64,000 nt of DNA from Streptomyces sp. NBC_00190. GTDB lineage: Bacteria > Actinomycetota > Actinomycetes > Streptomycetales > Streptomycetaceae. How positions within the stretch are numbered: the first letter of the stretch is position 1; each line of letters opens with the position of its first letter. A model generated the notes under the pieces. It saw only the letters and a list, made by a program, of their open reading frames with translations, was not told the DNA's origin and searched no databases. Position numbers and translations under genes: made by a program. Positions 39,072-47,966 of this stretch are shown here, piece after piece. The stretch is from assembly GCF_036203305.1 (NCBI RefSeq), contig NZ_CP108132.1, positions 196,074 through 260,073 of the forward strand. The letters run 5' to 3'.

Positions 39072-39839
39072 ATGACTGCTGGTAGAGGCCTCCTTGAGGG
39101 AAAGTCGACTCTGATCACAGGCGCCAGCGCGGGCATCGGCTCTGCCGCCGCCCGGGTCTTCTGCCGTGAGGGGGCCGCCGTCACGCTGGTCGCCCGCCGG
39201 CAGCGCCCGTTGGCCGAGCTCACCGCCGAACTCGTGGCCGCGGGACACCGGGCCCAGTACGTCGTCGCCGACGTGACGGACCCCGCAGCCATGGCCGGCG
39301 CCGTCTCCGCCGCCGTCGACACGTACGGAGCCCTGGACGCCGCCTTCAACAACGCGGGCGTCGGCACGGAGCCCAAGCCCATGCACCTGCTGGACGAGGA
39401 CGTCTACGACTCCGTCATGGACACCAATGTGCGCGGCGTGTGGAACTGCATGCGCGCCCAGGTGAAGGCGATGATCGGCCGCGGCGGTGCCATCGTCAAC
39501 AACAGCAGCACCGGCGGGCTGGTCGCCACCCCCGTGTCCTCGGTCTACATCGCCTCGAAGCACGCGGTGATCGGTCTGACCAAGGCGGCCGCGGCCGAGT
39601 ACGCCGCCCACGGCATCCGGGTCAACGCCATCGCGCCCGGCTCGACCCGCAGCGAGATGGTCGACGACTGGCTCGGCCGGCACCCCGAGATGGAGAAGGT
39701 GCTCCTCGACTCGGCACTGCTCCCGCACATCGCCGACCCCCACGAGATCGCGGAGGCCGCCGCCTGGCTGTGCAGCGACCGCGCGTCATTCGTCGTGGGG
39801 ACGACCCTGGCGGTGGACGGCGGCTGGACCACCCGCTAG
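39072..39839 (+). CDS. short-chain dehydrogenase/reductase
   Basis: 255 aa classical SDR: TGASAGIGSAAARVF, NNAGVGTEPK, the Ser in NNSSTGGLV and YIASKHAVIGL with Tyr and Lys, and the C-terminal GTTLAVDGGW. It reduces or oxidises an unknown alcohol/ketone. ATG at 39072 lacks a clear ribosome site but has GATACT about 15 bp upstream, so a leaderless transcript is possible. It lies divergent from the GBL-locus reductase-like gene and may be part of autoregulator synthesis. Confidence 0.88.
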   Translation: MTAGRGLLEGKSTLITGASAGIGSAAARVFCREGAAVTLVARRQRPLAELTAELVAAGHRAQYVVADVTDPAAMAGAVSAAVDTYGALDAAFNNAGVGTEPKPMHLLDEDVYDSVMDTNVRGVWNCMRAQVKAMIGRGGAIVNNSSTGGLVATPVSSVYIASKHAVIGLTKAAAAEYAAHGIRVNAIAPGSTRSEMVDDWLGRHPEMEKVLLDSALLPHIADPHEIAEAAAWLCSDRASFVVGTTLAVDGGWTTR

Positions 39840-39877
39840 CGCTCTGACCGGGGAGGTCCGCCGACTGCACCCTCGTG

Positions 39878-40522
39878 TCATCTTCGCCAGAACAGGTGGT
39901 GCGTCACACCACTCGGGCTGGGCACGACATCGAGGTGGAACCGGTCGAGCAGCTCCTCGGGTGACTCCCAGAGTCGCACTCCGGCTCCGATCCGCACCTG
40001 CGAGACCGCCACATGCATGGTGTCGACGAGGCCGGCGTCGAGAAACTCCCGGATCGTGGTGGCCCCGCCGCCGAGTCGTACGTCCTTGCCCTGCGCCGCG
40101 TCCCGCGCTTGTCCGAGCACCGTGGCCGGGTCGCCGTCGACGAAGTGGAACGTGGTGTCGGAGAGCGTGAACGAGGGACGCTTGTGGTGGGTCATGACGA
40201 ACACCGGGGTGTGGAACGGCGGCTCGTCACCCCACCAGCCGCGCCAGTCATGGTCGTGCCAGGGCCCGCGCTGAGGTCCGAACTTGTTGCGGCCCATGAT
40301 CTCGGCGCCGATGTTGCGTGCGAAATCCCGCGTGAAGTAGTCGTCGAGGCCGCGACTCCCCCCGGGGTCGGTGCGCATGGGCCAGCTCGCCGTGGCGCCG
40401 GCCCAGGCGAACAGGTCCCCGGGATCGGCGTCGCCGAACGGTCTCTCCAGGCTCTGGTGCTCGCCGGCCCCGAATCCGTCACTCGAGACGCTGAAGTTCT
40501 GGACTCTCAGCAGCTGTTCCAC
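39878..40522 (-). CDS. dihydrofolate reductase/RibD C-terminal domain protein
   Basis: 214 aa. The RibD-C fold is shown by VQNFSVSSDGFGAG at the start, IMGRNKFGPQRGPW, and the nucleotide loop VRLGGGATTIREFLDAGLVDTMHVAVSQVRIGAG. These are NADPH-dependent reductases of unknown substrate, not true folate enzymes. A perfect 14-bp palindrome at 40536 lies just upstream of ATG 40522. A second, shorter family member is at 48245-48796. Confidence 0.85.
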   Translation of the reverse strand: MEQLLRVQNFSVSSDGFGAGEHQSLERPFGDADPGDLFAWAGATASWPMRTDPGGSRGLDDYFTRDFARNIGAEIMGRNKFGPQRGPWHDHDWRGWWGDEPPFHTPVFVMTHHKRPSFTLSDTTFHFVDGDPATVLGQARDAAQGKDVRLGGGATTIREFLDAGLVDTMHVAVSQVRIGAGVRLWESPEELLDRFHLDVVPSPSGVTHHLFWRR

Positions 40523-40535
40523 GTGCTTCCTCCCG

Positions 40536-40549
40536 CGTTGTCGACAACG
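40536..40549. promoter_or_regulatory. perfect 14-bp palindrome CGTTGTCGACAACG
   Basis: It lies 14 bp upstream of the RibD-like start at 40522, a typical place for a repressor to block initiation. The regulator is not identified. Confidence 0.5.
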
Positions 40550-40647
40550 ATGAGACCGACCGGGCCGGGCAAACTCATCGGCGCGCCGGTGACCGGCGGG
40601 GAATTACCCCCTTCCTGCTCAGAGCGGCAGAGCCGGGCAACCACCCC

Positions 40648-41484
40648 TCACACGGTTTCGAGCACGGCCCGAAGCGTGGCCGCGTAGGCCCTCGGGTGGG
40701 TGGTGTTGCCGTTGTGTCCGCCGGGGAAGGTGTGTATCTCGGTGTCCAGCAGGTCCGCCAGAGCTGTGGCGCACTGGTGGTCGAAGACGGTCGCCGCGGT
40801 GGTCGCGCCCAGCGCCGGGAGGATCCGGGTCGTGGTGCGGGTGAGCTCGGCCGGGTCGAGGGTGTCGTGGATGATCGCCGAGAAGTCGTGCTCGATGAAG
40901 TAGCCGAAGTTGGCGCGCCGCCGGTCGTCCAGGGGCTGGGCGGTGAGACCGGGCTCCGCGTCCCGCCGGGAGAGGTCTATGCCGAGCACCCGGGCCATCT
41001 CCGGGAAGGCCGCGGACAGTCCGCCCGTCCGGTAGGTGGCCTGGAGGGCGGCGAGCTCCGCCTCGTGGTGGGCGCGGGCGGCCGCAGGGAGCAGCCTCGG
41101 GGCGACCGGCTCGTGGGCGACCAGGGCGGCGACCTGCTCCGGGTGCCTGGCCGCCAGGTAGAGGCCTATCACCGCGCCCAGGCTGCAGCCGAGCATCAGG
41201 ACCGGCTCGTCGGTGACGGCTCGCAGCAGGTGGTGCACGTCTTCGGCGTGCTCGGCGAGCGTCGTGGTCCGCCCGGGCTCATCCGCCCGGCTCCGCGAGA
41301 GACCGCGCCGGTCGTAGGTCAGGACGGTGTAGGCGTCGGTGAGGTGCGGAACCATGTCCACCGTGCGGTCCGCGTCGCCCTCACCGCTCTGCGAGATGAG
41401 CAGCAGCGGGCCGGAGCCCTGAAGTCGGTAGTGCAGCGTCGCCCCGGGAACCGGGAGGGCGGCGGCGGTAACGGCTGCGGACAT
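40648..41484 (-). CDS. alpha/beta hydrolase
   Basis: 278 aa. Nucleophile elbow MLGCSLGAVIGLYLA, oxyanion region LISQSGEGDADR, acidic residue near DHQCATALADLLD and His in FPGGHNGNTTHP. Substrate unknown. It is divergent from the MarR gene at 41600, and the shared gap contains four 14-bp repeats, so the MarR protein probably controls it. Confidence 0.87.
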   Translation of the reverse strand: MSAAVTAAALPVPGATLHYRLQGSGPLLLISQSGEGDADRTVDMVPHLTDAYTVLTYDRRGLSRSRADEPGRTTTLAEHAEDVHHLLRAVTDEPVLMLGCSLGAVIGLYLAARHPEQVAALVAHEPVAPRLLPAAARAHHEAELAALQATYRTGGLSAAFPEMARVLGIDLSRRDAEPGLTAQPLDDRRRANFGYFIEHDFSAIIHDTLDPAELTRTTTRILPALGATTAATVFDHQCATALADLLDTEIHTFPGGHNGNTTHPRAYAATLRAVLETV

Positions 41485-41556
41485 GGCGAACTCCTTCGTA
41501 CGGCCGGCGCGGACCCTTCGTCCGCTGCTCTGCGACCAGCCTAATCCATCGAAACA

Positions 41557-41606
41557 GATACATCAAGAGAGATGCATCTCCAGCGATGCATCTTCGCTGA
41601 TGTACC
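41557..41606. promoter_or_regulatory. four 14-bp-spaced GATGCATC operator repeats
   Basis: GATACATC (41557), GATGCATC (41571), GATGCATC (41585) and GATGTACC (41599) start exactly 14 bp apart. The last covers the predicted MarR start codon. The centre pair are perfect 8-bp palindromes. The array is placed to control both divergent genes. Confidence 0.7.
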
Positions 41607-42067
41607 TTGTCGGAGTGGATGGCATCGAACTGTTCCTGCTCGGCCGGGCCCTGATGAAGCTCGGCGAAGAGGCCCTGCCCGAACCCCCGGGCGGCTCCGG
41701 CCAGTACGCCGGCAGCACCCGCGCCGTGGTGATCGTGGCGGGCGACATCGCCACGCACCCGGACACCACCGTGGGCGAGACCGCCCTGCGCACGGGCCTG
41801 CCGCAGAGTCAGGTCTCGGGCGCCGTCGCCCGCCTGCGCGAGGCCGGGTCCGTCGAGACGGCGCCCGACCCCGCCGACCGCCGCCGCACGCTGGTCCGCC
41901 AGGCCCCCGCGGTCTCCGCGCGCGTGGCCGCCGTACGGGCCGCCGGCTCCTCCAAGGTCGAGGAGGCCCTCGTGCGGGTCCTGGGCGAGACGGAGGCGCA
42001 GCGGCTGCCCGAGGTCACCGAGGCACTGGAGGTACTGGCCCGCCACCTGGTGCGCGACGGCCGCTGA
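41600..42067 (+). CDS. MarR-family regulator
   Basis: 155 aa winged-helix protein: ETALRTGLPQSQVSGAVARLREAGSVETAPDPADRRRTLVR is the recognition helix and wing with the DxR pattern. ATG at 41600 overlaps the last operator repeat; GTG at 41615 is an alternative start. Divergent alpha/beta hydrolase gene and an operator array between them indicate a self-regulated pair. Confidence 0.85.
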   Translation: MYLVGVDGIELFLLGRALMKLGEEALPEPPGGSGQYAGSTRAVVIVAGDIATHPDTTVGETALRTGLPQSQVSGAVARLREAGSVETAPDPADRRRTLVRQAPAVSARVAAVRAAGSSKVEEALVRVLGETEAQRLPEVTEALEVLARHLVRDGR

Positions 42068-42081
42068 CGCCGTTCGGCCAC

Positions 42082-42900
42082 TCAGCGAACGGCCGCCCCG
42101 AAGGACACCAGGTCCTCCGCGATGGCCCGTGCCACGGCCTCCTGGTGGTCGGTCAGGTAGAAGTGCCCGCCGGGAAATCCACGGAAGGTGAACGCACCGT
42201 CGGTCAGCTCCCGCCAGGCCATGGCCTCGGACGGACTCACCCGCGGGTCCGCCTCGCCGGTCAGCACACTCACCGGAACGCGCAGCACCGGCCCGGGCTC
42301 GTAGCGGTACGTCTCGACGGCCCGGTAGTCCCCGCGCAGCGCCGGCAGGATCAGTGCCCGCAGCCCCTCGTCCGCCAGCAGCCGCGGGTCGGTGCCGGCC
42401 AGCGCGCCGAGCTGGGCGAGCAGCGCCTCGTCGCCCCGCGTGTGGTGGTGTTCCTCCTCGCGGTGGGTCAGCGGGGACCGCCGCCCGGACAGGATCAGCC
42501 CGCGCAGCCCGCCCCTCGCCGGGCCACCGCCGGATTCGCCGTCCGGTCCCCCGGCCGCCTCCAGCCGCCGCGCCAGCTCGAAGGCGACCACCGCTCCCAT
42601 GCTGTGCCCGAAGAGCACCAACGGCCGGTCCCTCCAGGGCCGCAGCGCCGCCCGCACCCCCTCGACCAGCGCGTCGATCGTGTCCGGCACGGGTTCCCCG
42701 AACCGGTCGTGACGGCCCGGGTACTGCACCGTCAGCACCTCGGCGTGCGCGGCGAGGGCCTGGGACCAGGGGAAGTAGAAGGAGGCGTTCCCACCCGCGT
42801 GCGGCAGCACCACCAGCACGGGGGCGGGTCCCGCCGGCGCGGGGTGGAAGCGCCGCAACCAGGGGTCGGGCCGGACACCCGCCGTGAGGCCGCGCGTCAT
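42082..42900 (-). CDS. type II thioesterase
   Basis: 272 aa TEII. PHAGGNASFYFPW near the start, nucleophile elbow LFGHSMGAVVAFELARRL, Asp in LTGEADPRVSP, His in FPGGHFYL. It clears carrier proteins. ATG at 42900 overlaps the stop of the ligase gene by 4 bp, so a malonyl-CoA-type ligase and a thioesterase are made together. Distinct from the TEII at 26804. It probably serves the polyketide pathway in this region. Confidence 0.92.
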   Translation of the reverse strand: MTRGLTAGVRPDPWLRRFHPAPAGPAPVLVVLPHAGGNASFYFPWSQALAAHAEVLTVQYPGRHDRFGEPVPDTIDALVEGVRAALRPWRDRPLVLFGHSMGAVVAFELARRLEAAGGPDGESGGGPARGGLRGLILSGRRSPLTHREEEHHHTRGDEALLAQLGALAGTDPRLLADEGLRALILPALRGDYRAVETYRYEPGPVLRVPVSVLTGEADPRVSPSEAMAWRELTDGAFTFRGFPGGHFYLTDHQEAVARAIAEDLVSFGAAVR

Positions 42901-44258
42901 CGCCCCTCCCCCGGCTCTCCGGGCTCGTCCGCCAGCAGCAGCTTCTTCTGGGGCTTGCCCATGGCGTTGCGCGGCACGGCGGCGACGAAGCGGACCTCGC
43001 GCGGGCGCTTGTGCACCGAAAGGTGCGCGGCGACGAAGTCGGTGAGCTCGGCGCCGGTGACCCCCTCGGCGACGACGAAGGCGACGATCCGCTGGCCGAG
43101 GTCCGCGTCCGGGACGCCGACCACCGCCGCCTCGCTCACCTTGGGATGGTCCAGCAGCGCGTTCTCGATCTCGCCCGCGCCGATCCGGTAGCCGCCCGAC
43201 TTGATCATGTCGATGGAGGCGCGGCCCACGATCCGGTGGACGCCGTCCGACTCGTCGACAGCGGCGATGTCGCCCGTGCGGAACCAGCCGTCCTCGGTGT
43301 ACGCGGCGGCGGTGGCCTCCGGTCGGCCCAGGTACCCCGAGAACAACGTGGGTCCGGTGAGCTGGAGTTCCCCGATCTCGGCGCCCGGCTCGGCGGCCAC
43401 GCGCGTACGGATGCCGGGCAGCGCGGTGCCGACCGTACCGGGGCGGACCTCGCCGCCGGCGCGGCCGCTGATGGTGATCAGGGTCTCGGTCATCCCGTAC
43501 CGCTCGACGGGCCGGTGTCCGGTGAGCCGTTCCAGGTCCCGGAAGACGGGCGCGGGCAGGGCGGCGCTCCCGGACACCAGCAGCCGGGCCCCGGTCAGCG
43601 CGGCAGCGGCCTGCGGTTCGCGGGCGATACGGGACCACACGGTCGGCACCCCGAAGTACAGGCTGCCGCCCGCCCCGGCGTAGGCCTCCGGCGTGGGCCG
43701 CCCGGTGTGCACGAGGCGGCTGCCCGTGCGCAGGGCGCCGAGCACACCGAGCACGAGCCCGTGCACGTGGAACAGCGGCAGGCCGTGCACCAGGGTGTCC
43801 TCGGCGGTCCACTGCCAGGCCTCGGCCAGCGCGTCCAGGTCGGCGGCGATCGCCGCGCCGCTGAGCACCACGCCCTTGGGAGCGCCCGTGGTGCCGGACG
43901 TGTACAGGATCAGCGCCGGGTCCTCGGGCACCGCGGCCTTCCCCGGCCAGGTGGAGGAGCGCCGGGCGAAGTCCACCTCGACCGGGGCCGCCCCGGAGTC
44001 CCGCAGGATGTGCTCGCGCTCGGCGGGCCCCGCGTCGGGCGGCAGCGGTACGCAGGCCACCCCGGCCAGCAGCCCGCCGACCACCGCGGCCACGGTCTCC
44101 AGGGAGGCCGTCGCGGTCACCGCGAAGGCGGGCGCCCCTGCGATGTCGGCCGCGACCGCGCCGGCTGCGCCGAGCAGGTCCTCGTAGGAAGTGGAACGGC
44201 CGGCGACGGTGACGGCGTCCGGCCGGTCCCCGTACACCCCGTCGAGCGCGGTCAGCAT
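42897..44258 (-). CDS. malonyl-CoA synthetase-like ligase (MatB type)
   Basis: 453 aa, unusually compact like MatB. Motifs LILYTSGTTGAPKGVVLSG, LPLFHVHGLVLGVLGALR, RLLVSGSAALPAPVF, ERYGMTETL, KSGGYRIGAGEIENALLDHP and the final PRNAMGKPQKK match the malonate/methylmalonate ligase group closely. It makes extender units from free diacids. ATG at 44258 is chosen over the frame start 44339 by homology. It would raise malonyl-CoA supply for the PKS. Confidence 0.88.
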   Translation of the reverse strand: MLTALDGVYGDRPDAVTVAGRSTSYEDLLGAAGAVAADIAGAPAFAVTATASLETVAAVVGGLLAGVACVPLPPDAGPAEREHILRDSGAAPVEVDFARRSSTWPGKAAVPEDPALILYTSGTTGAPKGVVLSGAAIAADLDALAEAWQWTAEDTLVHGLPLFHVHGLVLGVLGALRTGSRLVHTGRPTPEAYAGAGGSLYFGVPTVWSRIAREPQAAAALTGARLLVSGSAALPAPVFRDLERLTGHRPVERYGMTETLITISGRAGGEVRPGTVGTALPGIRTRVAAEPGAEIGELQLTGPTLFSGYLGRPEATAAAYTEDGWFRTGDIAAVDESDGVHRIVGRASIDMIKSGGYRIGAGEIENALLDHPKVSEAAVVGVPDADLGQRIVAFVVAEGVTGAELTDFVAAHLSVHKRPREVRFVAAVPRNAMGKPQKKLLLADEPGEPGEGR

Positions 44259-44417
44259 TGGTTCGCCAGCTCCCCTTCCCGGATGGCCGTACGGCCCTTG
44301 CGCCCCGTACACGCCCGTAAGCGCCCGGACTGCCCGCACGCTTCAGCCAGCCTACGACCGTTCTCCCCCTATGATCGGCGGGACTTGACAGGTTCGCCGA
44401 CCTCGGGGGAGACCGAC

Positions 44418-44915
44418 GTGGAAACGGCACGGTTCATGTCCTTGCTCGCAGCGACCATCACCACGGGCCTGGTCAGCGGCCTCTTCTACGGGTTCTCCGT
44501 ATCCGTGATGCCGGGCCTGCGGCGCACCGGCGACCGGACGGTCATCGAGGTGATGCAGCGCATCAACGTGGCCATCCTCAACGGCTGGTTCATGCTGGGC
44601 TACCTCGGCGCCCTCGTCTTCACCGGTCTGGCGCTGGCGCTGTCCGTGCCGTCCGACGGCCGCGCGGCACTGCCCCAGCTGATCGGCGCGTTCGTCTGCT
44701 ACGTGCTCGCGCTGGGGCTCACCGCCAGGGTGAACATCCCGCTGAACAACGCCCTGGAGAAGGCCGGACCGGTCGACCGGATCCCCGACCCGGCCGCCGT
44801 CCGCAGCGCCTTCGAGCAGCCCTGGGTACGGGCCAACGTGTGGCGGACGGTGCTGTGCACGGTGGCGTTCGCACTGCTCGCCTGGGCGCTGGTCCTGCAC
44901 GGTCAGGGCAGTTAG
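44418..44915 (+). CDS. DUF1772 (anthrone oxygenase-like) membrane protein
   Basis: 165 aa with about four transmembrane helices (LLAATITTGLVSGLFYGFS, LGYLGALVFTGLALAL, LIGAFVCYVLALGL, VLCTVAFALLAWALVL) and the family motif NIPLNNALE. GTG at 44418 has GGGGGAGA 6 nt upstream. Some family members are polyketide anthrone oxygenases, so a tailoring role is possible. It ends tail to tail (4-bp overlap) with another DUF1772 gene. Confidence 0.85.
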   Translation: METARFMSLLAATITTGLVSGLFYGFSVSVMPGLRRTGDRTVIEVMQRINVAILNGWFMLGYLGALVFTGLALALSVPSDGRAALPQLIGAFVCYVLALGLTARVNIPLNNALEKAGPVDRIPDPAAVRSAFEQPWVRANVWRTVLCTVAFALLAWALVLHGQGS

Positions 44916-45457
44916 GAAGGCCGGTGGGACACCGCGGCGGTGGCGCGCCCGTAGTGGACCAGGGTGCGGGCGAGCGCGACGAGGGCCGCCGTGCAGAGCA
45001 GCGTGCGGACGATGTTCGTGGCGACCCAGGTGGTCTTGAACTTCTCCACGATCGAGAAGTCCGTCATGCCCGCCACCGGTCCCCCGCCGGCGAGCTCGTT
45101 GTTGAGCGGGATGTTCACGGTGAAGGTGATGACGAGGGCGACCAGGTACGCCGAGGCGGCCACCGCCGCCCACAGGGCGGTCCCGCGCCGTCCCGCGCGG
45201 TACTCGACGACCGCCGACGCGACGGGGGCCGCCAGGGCGAGCAGGAAGACCGCGCCGAAGAGGGCGTTCCCGTCGATGGCGGCGTTGAAGTTCCGCATCG
45301 CGGTCACGTAGGTCCCCTCGTCGCCGGCCGCCAGGCCCGGCATCACCGAAAGGTCGAAGGCGAGGAACAGCCCGGCCATCAGGCCGACGAGGACCGTCGA
45401 GACGATGACCAGAGCGGTGGCGTTCCGGGTGCTCCCGGCGATCGGACTGGGGCTCAT
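44912..45457 (-). CDS. DUF1772 (anthrone oxygenase-like) membrane protein, second copy
   Basis: 181 aa, four predicted helices and the same core (NIPLNNELAGGG, ATNIVRTLLCTAALVALAR). It is the inverted neighbour of the gene at 44418, suggesting a duplication followed by inversion, or separate recruitment. ATG at 45457 has AGGAAG upstream. Three 8-bp GAAGGTTC-type repeats lie 16 bp upstream. Confidence 0.85.
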   Translation of the reverse strand: MSPSPIAGSTRNATALVIVSTVLVGLMAGLFLAFDLSVMPGLAAGDEGTYVTAMRNFNAAIDGNALFGAVFLLALAAPVASAVVEYRAGRRGTALWAAVAASAYLVALVITFTVNIPLNNELAGGGPVAGMTDFSIVEKFKTTWVATNIVRTLLCTAALVALARTLVHYGRATAAVSHRPS

Positions 45458-45472
45458 GATGCTTCCTTGTCT

Positions 45473-45496
45473 GAAGGTTCGAAGGTTCGAAGGATC
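45473..45496. repeat. three tandem 8-bp GAAGGTTC repeats
   Basis: GAAGGTTC at 45473 and 45481, GAAGGATC at 45489, then GAAACGG. They sit between the divergent DUF1772 and GNAT genes, so an operator is possible. Confidence 0.5.
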
Positions 45497-45555
45497 GAAA
45501 CGGCGAACATCCGGCCGACCTTCGCGGTGCACCCGGCAGGTCCTACGCTGACCAC

Positions 45556-46053
45556 ATGATCAGCTCTTCTCTCCGCCTGGAACCCGTCAACGCCGAGAAT
45601 TTCGACGCGGTCTGCGCGGTACAGGTCCGCCCCGACCAGGGGCACCTCGTCTCCCCGGTGATGAAGTCCCTGGCAGAGGCGTACGTCCACGGCGACGTCG
45701 CCTGGCCCCGGGCCATCGTCGACGGCGACGAGGTGGTCGGCTTCGTCATGGCCTTCCTGGACATCGTCTGGGACCCGGCGAAGGACCCGACCGGCCGCCG
45801 CTCCGGCATCTGGCGCCTGAACATCTCCGCCGGCCGGCAGGGCAAGGGCTACGGCCGCTTCGCGGTCGACGCCGTCGTCGAGGAGATCCGCCGCCGCGGC
45901 CTCGGCCCGGCGTACGTCTGCTGGCACGCCGGCGAGGGCAGCCCCGAGCCCTTCTACCTGGGCCTGGGCTTCCGCCCCACCGGCGAACTCAGCGGTGACC
46001 AGCCGGTCGGCGTCCTGACCCTGGACGCGCCGGCCGGGACGCGCACTACGTGA
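45556..46053 (+). CDS. GNAT-family acetyltransferase
   Basis: 165 aa. The acetyl-CoA loop is AGRQGKGYGRFAVDAVVEEI, followed by SPEPFYLGLGFRPTGE, as in spermine/spermidine acetyltransferase-like proteins. Substrate unknown. Its stop overlaps the end of the AraC gene on the opposite strand by 8 bp. Confidence 0.9.
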   Translation: MISSSLRLEPVNAENFDAVCAVQVRPDQGHLVSPVMKSLAEAYVHGDVAWPRAIVDGDEVVGFVMAFLDIVWDPAKDPTGRRSGIWRLNISAGRQGKGYGRFAVDAVVEEIRRRGLGPAYVCWHAGEGSPEPFYLGLGFRPTGELSGDQPVGVLTLDAPAGTRTT

Positions 46054-47041
46054 GCACCACCGTGCGCGGCGGCCCCGCAGGCATCGGCGCCGCCGACGGC
46101 GGGACCGCCCCCGAGCGGAACTGCCGGGGACTGACTCCCCGTACCCGTTTGAACGCCGTGGACAGGGCGAAGGCGCTGCTGTAGCCGACCCGCCTGGCCA
46201 CCGTCTCGACCGTGGCGTCCGGCTCGCGCAGCAGGTCGGCTGCCAGGGCGAGCCGCCAGCCGGTCAGATAGCCGACCGGCGGCTCGCCGACGACCTCCGT
46301 GAAGCGCCGGGCCAGCGAGGCCCGGGAGACACCGACCTTGAGGGCCAGTTCCTCCACCGTCCAGCCGTGCGCCGGGTTCTCGTGCAGCATCCGCAGCGCC
46401 GGGCCGACCACGGGATCGCTCTGCGCCCGGTACCAGGCCGGGGCACCCGAGCCGGGGGCCGCCAGCCAGGTGCGCAGTACGCCGATCAGCAGCAGGTCCA
46501 GCAGCCGGTCCAGGACGACCTCCTGGCCCGGCTCGTCCCGGGAGATCTCTGAGGCGAGCAGGGTGATGAGCGTGGCGTCCGCGACCCCCGCCGACCGGAC
46601 CAGGATCGTGGGCAGCGCGCCCAGCAGCCTGCGGCCCAGCTCGCTCGGCGCCTGGTAGGTGCCGCTCAGCATCACCGCCGACCCGGCGTCCTGGGAGGCA
46701 GCGCCCCAGGTACGGACGCCCAGCGCCATGGAGTCGGTGACGTCCACGCCCTCCTCCGTGCTGCACCGCTGGTCCGGCCCGACCGTGATCTGCACCGGGG
46801 TGTCCGGGGAGTCGGCAACCGTGTACGGCTCGGGCCCCCGTACGACGGCCACGTCCCCGGGGCTGATCCGCACCCGTTCCCCCTCGTCGGGCAGCAGCCA
46901 CGCCGAGCCGTGCACCATCGTCACCACCGACAGCGGGGCGCGGTCCTCGATGCGCACGGACCACGGCGGGTTGAGAACGGACTTGAGGAGGAAGGCGCTC
47001 CGGGCCTTGGGGCCTTCGAGGAGACCGGTCAGCGTGTCCAT
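46046..47041 (-). CDS. AraC-family regulator with cupin sensor
   Basis: 331 aa. The N-terminal cupin (SVVTMVHGSAWLLPDEGERVRISPGDVAVVRG) senses a ligand. The C-terminal two HTHs are GWTVEELALKVGVSRASLARRFTEVVG and ATVETVARRVGYSSAFALSTAFKRVRGVSPRQFR. It probably controls the NmrA-like gene 21 bp upstream of it on the same strand, or itself. Confidence 0.9.
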   Translation of the reverse strand: MDTLTGLLEGPKARSAFLLKSVLNPPWSVRIEDRAPLSVVTMVHGSAWLLPDEGERVRISPGDVAVVRGPEPYTVADSPDTPVQITVGPDQRCSTEEGVDVTDSMALGVRTWGAASQDAGSAVMLSGTYQAPSELGRRLLGALPTILVRSAGVADATLITLLASEISRDEPGQEVVLDRLLDLLLIGVLRTWLAAPGSGAPAWYRAQSDPVVGPALRMLHENPAHGWTVEELALKVGVSRASLARRFTEVVGEPPVGYLTGWRLALAADLLREPDATVETVARRVGYSSAFALSTAFKRVRGVSPRQFRSGAVPPSAAPMPAGPPRTVVLT

Positions 47042-47062
47042 GCGGCCATCCTCCCTTCTCCG

Positions 47063-47899
47063 TCAGGACAGCGGGTCCCAGACGCCGGTCGCCGCCGCCT
47101 CGCGGGCGAAGTCGGCGAAGTCCCGGGGCGGACGGCCCAGTACCTCCTCGACCCCGTGCACCAGGTGCGCGTTGCGCCCGTCGAGGATCAGGGTGAACAG
47201 CTCGGCGAAGTCCTCCGGCAGGTCGTTCTCCCGCAGCACCGCGCGGTAGTCCGCGTCCGAGACCGGCACGTACGCGATCTCGCGCCCGGTCACCTTCGAC
47301 AGTTCGGCCGCGACGTCGGAGAAGCTGAGCAAGCGCGGGCCGGACAGCTCGTAGGTCTTGCCGATGTGCCGGTCGTCGGTCAGGGCGGCGACCACCACGT
47401 CGGCGACGTCGTCGGTGTCGACGAAGGCCTCGACGGCGTCCGCCGTGGGCAGGGCGATCTCGCCGGCCAGTACGGGCTCCAGGAAGAAGCTCTCGTCGAA
47501 GTTCTGGTTGAACCAGCTGGACCTGACGACGGTCCAGTCGGCGCCGGAGGCCTTCAGCGCCTCCTCACTGCGCTGCGCCGCTTCCTCGCCGCGCCCGGAC
47601 AGCAGCACCAGGCGCCGCGCGCCGACGGCCACGGCCAGCTGGGCGAAGGCGCCGACCTGCTCGACGGCGCCGGGGAAGGCCAGGTCGGGGTAGTAGGTGA
47701 CGTACACCCGGTCCACTGCCTCCAGCGCGGGGAGCCAGGTGGCAGGTTCGTTCCAGTCGAAGGCCGGCTCTCCGTGGCGGGATCCGACCCGGACCGGGCG
47801 GCCCAGTGCGGCGAGCTTCTCGGCGACGCGCCGGCCGGTCTTTCCGGTGCCCCCGATGACGAGGGTGGTCTGCGTGGGGTTCTTCGTCGTCTGCGTCAT
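47063..47899 (-). CDS. NmrA-like NAD(P)-binding protein
   Basis: 278 aa atypical SDR of the NmrA/quinone-reductase-2 group: VIGGTGKTGRRVAEKL, ARRLVLLSGRGEE, and WTVVRSSWFNQNFDESF in place of YxxxK. Such proteins sense redox cofactors or reduce quinones. ATG at 47899 is used instead of the longer open frame to 47956. The AraC gene follows on the same strand. Confidence 0.87.
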   Translation of the reverse strand: MTQTTKNPTQTTLVIGGTGKTGRRVAEKLAALGRPVRVGSRHGEPAFDWNEPATWLPALEAVDRVYVTYYPDLAFPGAVEQVGAFAQLAVAVGARRLVLLSGRGEEAAQRSEEALKASGADWTVVRSSWFNQNFDESFFLEPVLAGEIALPTADAVEAFVDTDDVADVVVAALTDDRHIGKTYELSGPRLLSFSDVAAELSKVTGREIAYVPVSDADYRAVLRENDLPEDFAELFTLILDGRNAHLVHGVEEVLGRPPRDFADFAREAAATGVWDPLS

Positions 47900-47966
47900 G
47901 AGTACAGTCAAGCCCCGCAACACGAGACGGAACATAGCCGAAGAGCTCACCTGCATACGCGTGCGT

